From: Siphonodentalium dalli
Taxonomy: Eukaryota > Mollusca > Scaphopoda > Gadilida > Siphonodentaliidae
Direction of reading: 5' to 3'
DNA: 64,000 bases
NCBI GenBank assembly: GCA_032622095.1
Contig: CP136061.1
Location: forward strand, 90,140,983-90,204,982
A program made the position numbers and the translations under genes. Below, piece by piece: positions 1 to 50,475 of the stretch. Each line of letters starts with the position of its first letter. Within the stretch, counting starts at the first letter, position 1. The notes under the pieces were generated by a model, which had not been told where the DNA came from, did not search any database, and was given only the letters and a program-made list of their open reading frames with translations.

Positions 1-71
1 CATATATAAGAGAATGCATTGGCACAGGGCTTTTGCAAAAATTGAGGAAGCTCCAGTCATGAAAGGGTTAA
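1..71. mobile_element. Right end of a TTAA/CCCTTT MITE, cut by window edge
   Basis: Starts inside the ATTCTCTTATATATGCGAG-type palindrome (reverse orientation) and ends GTCATGAAAGGG-TTAA at 68-71, the same right end as the copies at 14325-14756 and 60727-60987. Confidence 0.7.
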
Positions 72-280
72 GCACTTTTACACTCTTTGAGGACTGGGTA
101 AAGAGTTTTAATGACTATTTTACTATCATAACATACAATGAACACATCACTCTAAGTCAGTTTACACTGTTCAAAATCGCACTCCGAGATTTGCTTGAGA
201 TTTTCAATAAATAGACCCATGCGGAATAATTTTATGCTGAATTGGACTTTTCAAGGAGAGCAATTAATTTTTAAGTACTT

Positions 281-933
281 TTAACCCTTTCATGACGGGA
301 GCTGCACTGGTGCAGCATTAACCCTTTCAGTGCCAGGGGCCGATCTCATCGGCCCTAATTTACGGTCTGTAAAATCGGCCCTAAAAAAAAATAAAAAAAA
401 ATTTGGGGGTATGCTTAAGCATGCTACAGCGAATTTAAAAACAAAGCAGGATAAAACCTTAGGGGCATGTTATAACTCAAAACTATCACCAAGTATTCAT
501 AGTAATAATTTTGATACCCATGAAAAACGTAAGATTCCCTGGCACTAAACCTACAAAATAAGTCTGTTAAAGAATATAAGAAAAAATTATTAAAATTGTA
601 AAAAATAATAACAAATGATGAAAAATTGTTAGGCCAATGCAGCCTCTTATATATGCGAGAAGACCTATGGTCGACTCGCATATATAAGAGAATTCATTGG
701 CACAGGGTATATGGGTTGATACAAAAATCAGACCTGGCACTGAAAGGGTTAAAGAACATGTGACAGTGCATTCTCTTATATTATGTGAGTCTCCCATAGG
801 GAGCGTCACATATATAGACAATGCATTGGCTTTCAAGGTAAATATTGTTAGGCATGGGAGACTCGCATATATAAGATAATACATTGCAGTGTTTTTGCTA
901 AATTTCAGGAAGCTGCAGCGATTAAAGAGTTAA
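281..933. mobile_element. piggyBac-like MITE (CATGACGGG subfamily) with nested insertion
   Basis: Begins TTAA-CCCTTTCATGACGGGAGC and ends with a degenerate AAAGAG-TTAA at 930-933. It is interrupted at 318-752 by a second TTAA element. Removing the insert restores the sequence seen in the uninterrupted copy at 60727-60987. Confidence 0.75.
318..752. mobile_element. piggyBac-like MITE (CAGTGCC subfamily), nested
   Basis: Exact ends TTAACCCTTTCAGTGCCAGG and its complement ending GGGTTAA at 749-752. TTAA is duplicated on both sides, the hallmark of piggyBac-type integration; CCC is the usual first triplet of that superfamily. Inside are a GGGCCGATCTCATCGGCCC palindrome and the ATTCTCTTATATATGCGAG palindrome pair (about 633-708). 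No transposase frame. Confidence 0.8.
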
Positions 934-1030
934 AGGAAGATATCTATTTAATTAAGCACTTTTAAAGATGCATAATCCGAATTAACGCTCCCAAATTACT
1001 ATTACCTCATTCTGCCATGATTAGTGACCA

Positions 1031-1579
1031 TTAAAGATGCATTATCCGAATTAATAAAGAATATAAGAAAAAATTATTAAAATTGTAAAAAATAATAACA
1101 AATGATGAAAAATTGTTAGGCCAATGCATTCTCTTATATATGCGAGGCGACCTATGGTCGACTCGCATATATAAGAGAATGCATTGGCACAGGGTATATG
1201 GGTTGATACAAAAATCGCACCTGGCACTGAAAGGGTTAACGCTCCCAAATTACTATTTCTTTGGATTCGGGGTAAAAATTATTTGATTTGAGGTGAGGAA
1301 ACCACCCATCAAAGCTCAGAGTGATCAGATATCGATTTTTGAAGTTTGTTATTTCTCGAGATGTGCAATTATTTGTGGCCCAGAAAACAGCTGTCAAACA
1401 GACGGTCTCGATCTCATTGAACAAAATGTTGATAAATTGGGAAATTTGATACCATAGTTGACAGTGGTTAGCATTATTTTGTTGCAATTAATCGATTCTA
1501 ACAACTATAGCATATTTTGAAGAAATGTTGTTGTATCTTGATGATATGGCGACCGTCTGATTGGATTGAGTACCTTTAA
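1031..1579. mobile_element. 'AGGTACTCAATCC' family MITE with truncated nested TTAA element
   Basis: A copy of the ~450-bp family ending ATTGAGTACCTTTAA on the right. At 1050-1239 a 5'-truncated copy of the CAGTGCC subfamily is inserted exactly at a TTAA. The host sequence CCGAA-TTAA-CGCTCCCAAATTAC is seen uninterrupted at 979-1000. Confidence 0.65.
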
Positions 1580-1669
1580 TGGAGAAGGTGGAAATTTAAG
1601 CATATTTCATTGTGCGTCTGTACCCTGTAGCCAAGTAAACACAGTGAGTGAAGGTTAACTCGCACAAAC

Positions 1670-39903
<38,234 letters not shown>

Positions 39904-39915
<12 letters not shown>

Positions 39916-40015
39916 GATGAACGATTAAACTACCAATCCTTTTAGGATTGATGCACACCCAGTGAATAAAATCCAGTGAAATCCAATCACTATATCTCTT
40001 AAGTTATCCTCAAAT
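39904..40015 (-). CDS. Moe: ERM exon with start codon (5'UTR 100 nt + codons 1-4)
   Basis: On the minus strand a pyrimidine-rich acceptor ending TTTCAG leads into 100 nt of leader, then ATG-CCA-AAG-GCT (MPKA) and a consensus donor GTAAGT at 39903. The leader has an in-frame TAA at 39925-39927, four codons before the ATG (39913-39915), so this is the true start. MPK(P/A) followed at once by an intron is, from memory, also the layout of vertebrate ERM genes. The next exon continues in phase 0 with YNVRVTTMD. Confidence 0.9.
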
Positions 40016-40504
40016 CTGAAATTGTAATAAAAATCAGTACATTAGTAAAAGATAAAGTGTATATGTAGTATGTATGTAGTACTATGTACATGTAGGTAAT
40101 ATTTTAGACAGTCGCTACATGTAAGCAAATTTTGGGGATCAAGTGAGGCCAAAAGAGCCAAATTGAGTGAAACACAAGTTCAATAACAGCTTGATACAAC
40201 AAAGTGTACCGGTATCATTGCCTCTTGTCTTATCAAGTTACTGTGTCTAGTGCTGCAACTGTCATTGTCAAATTTTAGCTGGAGCTTCTCATTGCTACCA
40301 AAATATGTTCATTCTTTATCATGTTAAGTTATGTAATCAGTGTTGAGATAAGGTAGCATTGAAGCCAAATCATGTGACTTTCAGTTTAACACGTACTCCC
40401 GACCCGCAAATGGCAATTCATCGAACGGAGGTTACGAAAATACTGTAGCGCAAATAATGATTTATAATCCATAATCTGAGATGCCAATTTGACTATATTA
40501 ATAG

Positions 40505-41676
40505 CAGCCCTGGGAATTAGCGTCGGCAATCGGCAGTGCCGAGGCAAAAGCCGACGTGAAATGAATTTGCATCGGCATTTTTTTTAGCCGAGGCAAATAA
40601 ATGATGACATGTTCAATTTGGAAGTGAAATGGACGTTTGTTGAAGTGCTAACAATGCCATGATTCGTTTACGCTCGCGTTCTATATTATTTCCACAATTG
40701 GGCCACACGACACATGTCCACAAAATCATTTTATGATTGACACAATCAGCTAGTAGGCAATATAACATGGTAATCCGTCTCCGTGCAACCGGTTACGGTT
40801 GACAGAGCAAGCATTACCAACTTGAAAGGAGGTCATTGTGCCACTCGCATGCGTGCAACATACCAATCATCTCACAATGTATCCAACTGATGCTAGCGCT
40901 TTCTTGTTTCCGACAAAGTATAGCCAACTTGACAAGCACGTGCTCCGGTGTTTTAAAACTTTTTCGACCACGTGTTTCCACAATGAAAGAAGCTGATCAT
41001 ATTTATGATAATATTTAACACATAGTCAGTTAGCAATTAGTCTATAGACCTAGGCCTATACTCATGATGAGTGCTTGTTTATCGTGTTTACATCGTCGGT
41101 TCAAGTGCATATTGGTCGCTAACGTTATCTGTCTGGCGTACTCAGTTGGAGTACACAATAACAGGAAGTTGAGATGAGCGAAATAAAAAACATGTCTATT
41201 TGTGACCTGGTTCTGTGTGCTGACAGACAGTCTCAACTTGACTCTTTATTATTTTCTAATTAAAATCTTTAAAGTATACACAAATACAATCAGTTCAAAA
41301 ACACAAATAATTGATACAAAATGACTCTCATGCAGTCAAATCATGATGGGTCATTCAAAATCAAATTAACTGCAATTCAGTGAGTTATAACCCTGCATGC
41401 CCGGCCCAAGGGAATATTCTTACCTCACCACCGTGGACACATAAATTGAATAAAGTGAATGATACTCAGATAGGTTATAACATTAATAATGAGTCTGTTC
41501 TGCAATACAGCTATCATAACATGTTAGTTTAATTTGTGAGCAACAATTCATCTTAATTCAATGAAAACAACACTTTAATGAAAAATGCCTAGGTAAAAAT
41601 GAAAATTGACTAGGCAAAATCATTTTGCGTAGGCAATATTATTGCCTAGGAAAATTTTCCTTTATTCCCAGGGTTG
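40505..41676. mobile_element. hAT-like element, CAGCCCTGGGAATTA ends, 1.17 kb core variant
   Basis: Left CAGCCCTGGGAATTAGCG and right CCTTTATTCCCAGGGTTG, flanked by TAATAG on both sides. TTGCCTAGG motifs remain only near the right end; the left has a GCCGAGGCAAA variant. The core (about 40600-41580) is unlike the 462-bp copy. I could not identify a transposase in it. Confidence 0.75.
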
Positions 41677-41679
41677 TAA

Positions 41680-44600
41680 TAGCGACAGTTGCAGAAAATT
41701 AGGCTCATGCGAATGGAACCCATGGGCAAGTAATGTGACAATCAGCTGTTGTTTTGACTTTCCAAACAAGCTCATTTTTATTTTGTTGAAACTTGCTCTT
41801 AGAGAACAATTTATCTATTATCAGTTCCGATTGTATTACTCATCACATTAATTACCGGTATGTAGCCTTATAATTCCCATTGGCAGGCAAAAATTAAACT
41901 CAAAAATAATTTTCCCACAATTCATTGTCTGGCTGTTATTAAGATGTAATTGAACAATAAACAACTCATTTGACAATTTTCATCTTCACTTAATCACCAA
42001 AATTCAATTCATAACTGTCTACAACATCAAGGTACAAGGTGGTGATTTTCTGTAAAATCTGGTATTATTATGATCATATTTGAGGTACTGTGGTTGGGGA
42101 AACAATACACACATTAGGCCTACTCTAAGGTGACTAATAATAGTGATGGTCTAATAATAGTGACGGTGGAACTCGACTAATAAATTGTGATACCATATGT
42201 ACAGCACTAAGTGATGCCAATTTCACTCCTTGTTAAATAATAGTGATCATCAGTGATCATGGGAAATTTTCTCTTAAAAAAAATAACAGTGTCGACACTA
42301 TTATTCCGAGTGTCGACACTATTATTCAGTCCTTGAAATTGGCCATGATGTAGCAACGTGTGGAATCTATGTCACAGTATAAGTATTAAATTTGCTGTGG
42401 AATATTTTCAAATTTTGAGGTCTGTAATTATTACGTTTATACACAGTCCTAGGAATCACTGTCCATGTAATATTGAACTTGATTAAAGTATAATAAATAA
42501 ATAAATATATTACCTCTACTATATAGATATAACTACCAGTTAGGCAACATCAGATTTTGTTATTATGCAAACCATCATCTGATTTGCTGAAACCACACAC
42601 GGTGATCTATCACTAAAACGAACAATTTGATTTTTCGTTCGAAAAAAAATGCATTTATCTCCCCACATTTGACATGTGACAATTAAGTTAATTGTTCTTA
42701 ATGCGCTCGTTGGGTCATATCAACTCTACCTTGTCTGAGTTGTACATAAATCGTAATTTTCCATCCAAATATTAGCATAAATTCACATTTATTGAATTGT
42801 TGAAAAACATTTATGACGTAACAGGAAGTGTATCTCTTCAGTTCCCTATTACACATTCCTTATTTAAAATTCGCAGCCAAACTCCAGCGCGAGTTATCTC
42901 CCATTGCTCCTCTTGAGGTGCGGAGAATGGAATATAAATTTTGCTTTCAACCACCCCTAGGGCCCTACTTGAAAATATATAGATATATTAGTTTGAGATG
43001 GTCATTTCTACATTTCTCTAGTAATGAGAATGAGTTAAAATGTGTAGTTAGTAGCGTAATAGCAGAGCCAGTTTTAACACATCCGATGTCTGTTTACTCG
43101 CATCCGTAATCCCTATTATTCGGATAATTACTAGTTGGCGAATAAGTAAACAGGTATTTATAAAATAGATGTGTTTCTCCAAAATCATAAAGAATTCCAC
43201 ACAGTTTTCACCTGAAAGAATATTCGAGTAACTAACAGCTATTTTCTCGTAAGTGGGGAAAAGATACTAAAAATCTGAATACACCAGCGTATCAAGAAAA
43301 AAATATGGAATATGATGATACATGTACAAACTCAGAATTCGCGAAAGTTTGTGTGGCATAAAAAATTGTACTCTGTAATTTCGCTCAAATCATCTGCCAA
43401 TGAAAATGCCGATCACAAATTTTTTACTTGCCAAACTGGTCTTTATATTGATATAATAACATAATATAATATATTGATTTAATATTATTAAATAATATTT
43501 TATTCAACTAACAGTGATTCCTAGGGACTGTGGTTTATAACAGGCACCTGAGAGTATGCATTTTTAACCTTCAGAAACTTTTGAACATACGGGTCCAAAT
43601 ACATGTATGTACAGAACTTTGCGATTACAAAAATGATAAACATATGGTACCGTACTGTACGTTTATTTGGAACAAGTTGATTCTGTACCTATGCTCCTCC
43701 CTATTCCTCTGGTAATGTCATGTCTAGAGAATTACACTGTGATCGGATCGGGAGCCAATGCTAAAGTAACTAATGACTATGTGCATGCAAATTAACCCTA
43801 CATGATAACCCAAGTTAAGAAGTTACAGGTAAATAACGAAATAACCTGGAGGCTGGACAAAATTGAGTCATCGGACAATCTGTAAATTGTAATTTAGGAA
43901 ATACTATGCTAGTAATAGTATTATCCTTTCCTGTCATTCTGGGACATGACTCCAGGCTGTATTAGTGAATAAATTCAAAAACCCGACAGTAATTAAGTAA
44001 ATAGAACTCAGTCTCACACTCAGTCATGGCATTGGCAGATTATTTTTGAAATTAGAAGAGGAATAACGTCAATAAAGACAAAATTTACAATAAGTCTTAA
44101 TCTTATTTTGTCAATGTTAGGAAGGACATGGTTATGATGGTACAGTAAAGCATACAGTTACACACTTAATTCATGATAAAACAAGACAAACCCATGAGTA
44201 ATGATCAAAGCATCACCCATGTAAAGGGATGTCACTGATGATTCATTAGAAACCAATGTCATCATTGAAAGTGAAACTGGACTTGTGCCAGTGGACTGCA
44301 CATTTTCGAAACGAGGCCGGGTTGTTTACCCTGTCACGAATTCTACACGAAGTCATCATACTTATGCTAGAATATGTTATATACCAATGAAAGCATTTAT
44401 CAATGTGACAATTATTTCATTATCATAACATGACAATATCATCGGTGTAATTGTTTCAACTACCTGCTGAGTAGATAAACTTTTCCGGGCGAAAGTTTGA
44501 CAGGAAGAAAGTGTCACAGCCTATTTGTTTAGTTCCAAGACCTCGTGACAGCTCGAATTCTGATCATTACTTACCGACTAGATTCTAGAAATCGTTACAT
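41680..44600. other. 5' intron remainder: short palindromes only
   Basis: Mostly unique AT-rich sequence in the presumed first intron. 42130-42330 has repeats of AATAATAGTGA and GTGTCGACACTATTATTC on both strands. No coding exon supported. Confidence 0.45.
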
Positions 44601-44614
44601 ATTCATATACATAC

Positions 44615-44830
44615 CGATAATTCCTTATTTTCCCAAAAATTATACCAAAATTTGAACGCCGGTCTCAAAGATGGCGAGTAAGGGTGTGTCGTTCGTTCGA
44701 TCTTCTCCGGTAAGCCTCGACTTGAACTTCCGAATACTCTCGAAGCCAAACGAAAAGACAAGATGAATGAAATTTTACTTATAGTCTGTATCAAATATCT
44801 AACGCTTGATCGAAGAACTCTGTCGGTTTC
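44615..44830 (-). promoter_or_regulatory. Candidate non-coding first exon and promoter of the ERM gene
   Basis: The start-codon exon is preceded by a splice acceptor, so a 5' non-coding exon must lie at higher coordinates. This stretch is locally richer in CpG than its AT-rich surroundings, is free of the dispersed repeats, and ends on the minus strand with a good donor (GTATGTAT beginning at 44614). An inverted CCAAT box (ATTGG on the plus strand, 44862-44866) lies just upstream. The right boundary is a guess, no TATA box is evident, and the exon could be elsewhere in 40-47 kb. A 63-codon open frame here is unlike any protein I know and is probably untranslated. Confidence 0.35.
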
Positions 44831-45039
44831 CTGGTCACTGCTGGTAATCTTCGAAAATAGAATTGGTCAAACAAAATAATTATAGATAACCAATTATCCA
44901 AAAAGACCAATGGATCGTAAGACACTCATAAATGGATCAGCACGCATAATTCGTCAATGGCGTAGGCGGCAGGACATAATTATCGAAACCACAATGTCTC
45001 TTTCAACTTTGGTTGTTTGTTAAAATTGTACGGGGCGCC

Positions 45040-45330
45040 GTTCTTATATGTATTGCCTATTTAGTGATATTAATATTTCATTTTATGACATCACTAAATG
45101 AATACATGAAATCACAAAATCGAATATATGATATCATAAAATAGTAAGCATTTAGTGATATCAATAATTCGATTTTATGTTGTCATAAAATGATTTAATT
45201 ATATCCCAAAATGTTGAATGAATAGTATAATGGCGTGTCGAGCATTGAAATTTTCTATTTATTGATATCACCAAAATGAATTAGCGATATCACAAATTCA
45301 ATTTTATGATATCACCAAATTAATTCAAAT
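45040..45330. repeat. Cluster of TTTAGTGATATC / ATGATATCAT motifs
   Basis: Short motifs TTTAGTGATAT, TATGATATCATAAAAT, GATATCACAAA and relatives recur on both strands about every 25-35 bp. Lies immediately upstream of the candidate first exon. Confidence 0.65.
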
Positions 45331-45514
45331 TTAACGAATTCCGGAAAAAAGGAGACTCCCATCTAGAGGTCACCCAGTTGATCGACGTTTGCTGGCGGTC
45401 GAATGAGAGATATATGACCTGTAGTGTATGCCGAAGGATTTAGACTGGCAAAGAGTAAAAGACAAGATGGCCGCTGGCGACAATGTTTTTTATTTAAAGA
45501 TTAAGCATAATAAG

Positions 45515-46460
45515 GAATCCCTAATTGCGCTTAAGTGCAATATGGAAAATCTAATTGAGCTTTAATAAGCACAATAAGAGAAGATCTTATTGCGCTTTTA
45601 AAAGTGCAATAAGGATGTCTAATTGCGCTTAAGCGCAATAAGGAATATTCTTATTGCGCCTTTAAAAGCGCAATAAGAAATATTCTTATTACGCTTAAGC
45701 CCAATTAAAGATTCACTATTGCGCTTAAGCTCATTTATTTATTAAATGTCAATTTGGCTTCCCATAAATGTCAACAGCCATGATAAATTTAATAATGATC
45801 AGATGAACGGTAAGGACTCAGTGTAGTCCATGCTAATGGATTTATATTGTCCAATACTGAAAACAAAGATGGCCGACAGCAACCATGTGTTTTGGCCTAT
45901 TCACCTCAAAACATATCGTTCCCATCTATATATACATGTCAATGTCAACGTACATTTAAATTTTCATGATAATCAGAAGAACGGTACGACCACTAGCCCG
46001 TATGAGAGGCCAAATTCACATTTATTAATAATTGTGCTGAAGCGCAATTCAATTGCGCTGTTCAAAGCGCAATCCATTTGTGCTTAAGCGCAATCCAATT
46101 GCACTGAAGCGCAATTCAATTGCGCTGAAGTGCAATTCAGCTTGATTCATATCAATTGCACTGAAGCGCAATTCAATTGCGCTAAAGCTCAATTATTGTT
46201 ACAAGCTTACACCCCTGAATAGATAGGTTATTCCATTAATTAACTGGGGGTTCTCATATATGGCTGAAGCGCAATTGAATTGCACTGAAGCGCAATTAAT
46301 TTTCTATTGAATTTATTCATTAATTAACTGGGGGGTTCAGCCATATATATAAAATTAATTGCGCTGAATCGCAATTAATTTTCAATTCTGCTGAAGCGCA
46401 ATTGAATTGCGCTGAAGCGCAATTGAATTGCACTGAAGCGCAATTAATTCGCTGCGTTCG
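45515..46460. repeat. GCGCAAT/ATTGCGC palindrome cluster in two blocks
   Basis: Blocks 45515-45740 and 46030-46460 hold about 22 exact GCGCAAT or ATTGCGC words by eye plus many one-base variants, mostly paired as AATTGCGCTGAAGCGCAATT or TTATTGCGCTTTTAAAAG. Between them is a copy of the AAGATGGCCG repeat (about 45860-46020). Confidence 0.8.
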
Positions 46461-46479
46461 CAATTCAAAATTCAAACAT

Positions 46480-47480
46480 GCATGCACACCAATTACACCG
46501 TGTCACATTTTACCAACGTTCCTATATATACATTATCACCGTCGTCCCGTCTTTCCATAAATATTCGTTTTCAGGGACGTGGCGACAGGGATGGGGCGGG
46601 GTGGTCAAAATTTAAATTGCTCCATAGCTTTGTTTGATTTTTCAACGTCCCTGTTCGTTTCTTGTATAAATGGACACTAACTGGAAATAACTCATTATTC
46701 TTTATAAACGACAGAGCTTCCGCGAAATCTCGCGTGTAAACGAGATAAGAAACCAAAGCTATAACGTTCGATCTTACTTATGCAAAGTCTGTTTACAGTA
46801 GATAAAATCGAAATAAAACAAACAATAGTATATCGTTGTACTTCATGTATGGGAATGAACAAACAATATTTACCGCTATGTCAGCAGTATACTTCACTGC
46901 CTATATACACATATACGTATAGGCTTGATGCTATATGACTCCGAGTCCATGCTCGAGCTAGGGGCGTATATACGATTTCGAAACGTCGCATAGTTGTGGT
47001 TCGTATCTATTATATTGGAACTCCCTCATTTGCACCTTCGCTAATTTGTTTCGGACAGGGGACGTGGCCAGTGGGTCACCGTGGGGGTGGGGGCTGCCAG
47101 CCATTGAATTTCCAACTGCAACCCCCCTAATTTGAACCAGACCCAAATTTCCTAGCCCGTGGATAGATGGTTCCATATATGCAAACCCACCAATTTGGTA
47201 TGCAGGTCAGGGACGTGGCTAGTGGGTCTCCATGGGGATGGGGTCTGCAGCCTTCATATATGCACCCCCACTGTTTCTATTTTGGGTTGGAATATTTCTA
47301 ACTGCATGGTATCTCAGGCTTTCAAACTTTTGGAAATTTTCCAACTGATGGCGATTTAAGTCCAAAATTTTACTGAGAGTAAGAACATAAATGCGGCTTT
47401 TTGTCTAAAAACAACAAATTTCACACTAAATACTGGTTGGAAAATCCAACTATCAGAACTATACTGCATGTTACTATAAA
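46480..47480. other. Region of short 'GGGACGTGGC' repeats, no gene
   Basis: GGGACGTGGC occurs at about 46575, 47058 and 47211, with an inverted ACGTCCCTG at 46647. The same pair brackets 54953-55665. No supported coding sequence. Confidence 0.5.
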
Positions 47481-47484
47481 TAGT

Positions 47485-47815
47485 ATAATGTGAAGCGCTT
47501 AGGGCACATCATGTATTGGGGATACACGCTCTATATAACGTGAAGCGTTTTGGGGCAATCTGGTATTGGGGATACGTGCTATATACTGTGAAGCGCTTAT
47601 AGGGCCCATCTGGTATTGAGGATACGCGCTATATAATGTGAAGCGCTTATGGGGTTCATCTGGTATTGGGAAAATCGCGCTATATAATGTGAAGCGCTTA
47701 GGGTACATCTGGTATTGGGGATACGCGCTATATAATGTGAAGCGCTTATGGTCCATCTGGTATTGGGGATATATGATGCGCTATATCACATGAAGCGCTT
47801 AGGGTCCATCTGGTA
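47485..47815. repeat. ~50-bp minisatellite, seven units
   Basis: TGAAGCGCTTA-type units start at about 47491, 47541, 47589, 47639, 47690, 47738 and 47791 with TGGTATTGGGGATACGCGC and TATATAATG. The apparent 85-codon minus-strand frame with repeated FTLYSA is a by-product. Confidence 0.88.
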
Positions 47816-49533
47816 TGCGTCACGTATAATATATGTTCACAAAGAGTGCATATATACGTTCCAATTGCATGGTTGAAAGGTTCATCGATAAACATGCAAC
47901 GTCCATTGCATTGATGCACCAATAACCACGCATCCATTGCCAGTTACATATAGTTAAATTACGCAAATACCGAGTACGTTTAATCACATTTAGTCCACCA
48001 CCTCGTATACGACAGGGCCATACCGGTCCGGTATATATGCTTGCCAATAAACGCCCTATATATAAGAGGGCGTAATGATGCAATTGGGAAATGATTATAG
48101 GTGTCCATGTGTAGTTCTCTTCGCATTGAACTATTATATTTCTTATATGACTTATATGATTGTACAAATTCCATGAGCGATATATAGCTAGCTATAAATA
48201 GATACTCTTTTGATTTATCATAGTATAAAGTCGCATTTGTGATTGCAGTAAGTCTCATAAATATCCACCAAGTGGTGGTTGTACAAATAAGATATATTGT
48301 GTAACCTCTGTTGCCGCGAAGATTAAGTCGTTATACTGTTTCCCTTGATACGTACCACGACAAAACAAGGTCTAATGCAGTGTAAACACCATTATCCCCC
48401 TTTCTCGCCTGCTAAAACATCCCACAATAACGTCATGTGCTCAGTGTAAACAAAAGCGAAAAACAAACCAACATATATCGAACGGCGATTTCTCGTTTAC
48501 AGGCCGACAATTCTTGGTGAAATAATGCTGGTTGCTGCTATATTTCATGGCATGGAAAAACAAAAACAACTGCATATTAATGGCACCTTAAAAAGGGCAG
48601 AACTCAAACATTGTGTGTGCCTTTAAATATACACCCACGGCCATTTAAGGAGAGGTTAACCCCTTATTTACTGCATGGCTTTCGTCGTGGACTCAGATAT
48701 GAAGGTATATATACACTGGAATGGTCTATCACTCATATCTGGAGAGGTGTTCAGGAAATATAACCAGACGACAGACAGCCATGCATATAATACAAGTGCA
48801 GGAGGATATTCTTACTTATACTGGAGGGAAATGCTCAGATAATAAGTTCAACAAACATGGCCGTTCGTTGAAATTATTATCTGAAACTACTCACCAATGT
48901 TGACACGCTGGTAGCGGTTTTGATAAAAATTACGAGGGTTACATCCAACTAATTGCTTGGGATGCGGAACCGACTAAAATCCAACCTACTATATATATGT
49001 CCGGGGTCACATGAACATGTGTATATATATCATTCCTTTGTGTATAATTATGCTATGACTGTATACCTACGCCTTGTCACTGAGTCGCGGCCATATTTGA
49101 TCCATCCATCCCTTTTCCGTTTTTTTAGTTCTACAGGTCAAAGTTCTGGAGTTGCATTTCATAAAATGGCATATATGGAATTCACGAATATTCAAAAGCT
49201 CCATATATGGAATGCGAAAAATTTGAATTGAGTCCTGAAGAAATTTAGTCTCGAAAACTGAAATCTGAAATTTTAATATATATTATACATTCACTGGTGT
49301 ATATATAGTCTGCATGAAGATGCTTTTCGAAGATTGTTGAAGATTTTTTTTCGAAGATTAATAATAATAAAAAAAAATCCTATATATGCATGGGTACCAA
49401 AGCCGCAACAAGCCACCTCTGCACACCTGGGCTGAACGTCGTTTAATTCAACCGATATAAGCCATATATATATCGCGACTAAAATGTATACACGACAGGC
49501 ATGCATGCACTCTCTCAGATGATGCAGTATTAT

Positions 49534-50003
49534 AAAAGGTACTCAAATCGATTCGATGGTCACCGCATCATTGATCAGATTCCAACAACAACTACATTTT
49601 TTGAAATTCTCAGAATCGATTAATTGCCCAAAAATATTGCTAACCATGCACATTCAACTATATATATAGTATAAAATTGCCCAAAACGTGTTATTTATCA
49701 ACATTTTGTTCAACGATATATGGTCGGATTGTCAATATATCTAACACCAAAGCCACTTGAATTTAGAGTTATCCATCTTCATCCGCAATTTGGTCCGAGA
49801 CCGTCGCCTTGACGATGTTTTACTTTTTACCAGGCCAACAATAGTACACATCTTGAGAAATAACAAATTTCAAAAATCGATATATGATCACTCTGCGCTT
49901 TGATGCATGGGCGGGTTCGTCGGCTCGAATCAAATATGTTTTACCCCCGAAGCCAAAGAAATATTAATATGGGAGCGTTAATTCGCATTATGCATCTTTA
50001 AAT
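49534..50003. mobile_element. 'AGGTACTCAATCC' family MITE, decayed ends
   Basis: Same internal order as 10947-11400 in opposite orientation, with left AAAAGGTACTCAAATCG and right ATTATGCATCTTTAAA. Confidence 0.65.
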
Positions 50004-50475
50004 GCATGCGGTCTGGTCGATAAGACAAATGGAAAGAATGAAATTGAAAAAAGAAAGAAAGAAGAACAGATAATATATATACGTCGAAATTATAGAAATT
50101 CTACATAAAGAAATGGCGTCTGATTTAAACACGATCATTGATCCCAATTTCATAAGCGACCAGGGACAGGGAGAATTTGGTGTCTCAAAAACCATCTAAC
50201 TTTGGTAAATAATTTCAATTACATGCAGTTGGGCAGTTCATGCTTCCCTATTGCTTGGCACATCGGAAATACCAAACCAAACTAAGTTGAAATTGTTCCA
50301 ATAATTTGATTTTCCAACCAGTAAGACTGCTATAATGTGGTTTGTTTTTCCAGACAAAAATCAAATATAATACTTATTCCTATCAAATTTTTCGCCAAAA
50401 GTTGCCATTAGTTGTAAATTTTTCAACGACTTTGGAATTTGGGTCAGTTCAAGGGGCATGGGGTGCAATTGCACG

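Noticed and set aside
424-884. Minus-strand open frames of 85-105 codons
   Set aside because: They read across TTAA-element palindromes. The same peptide (SYICESTIG...) recurs wherever the palindrome does (1051-1248, 10549-10869, 30142-30545, 33250-33438), so it reflects the repeat and is not a gene.
47499-47756. 85-codon frame with repeated RFTLYSA
   Set aside because: Produced by the ~50-bp minisatellite, which is a multiple of three only in part.
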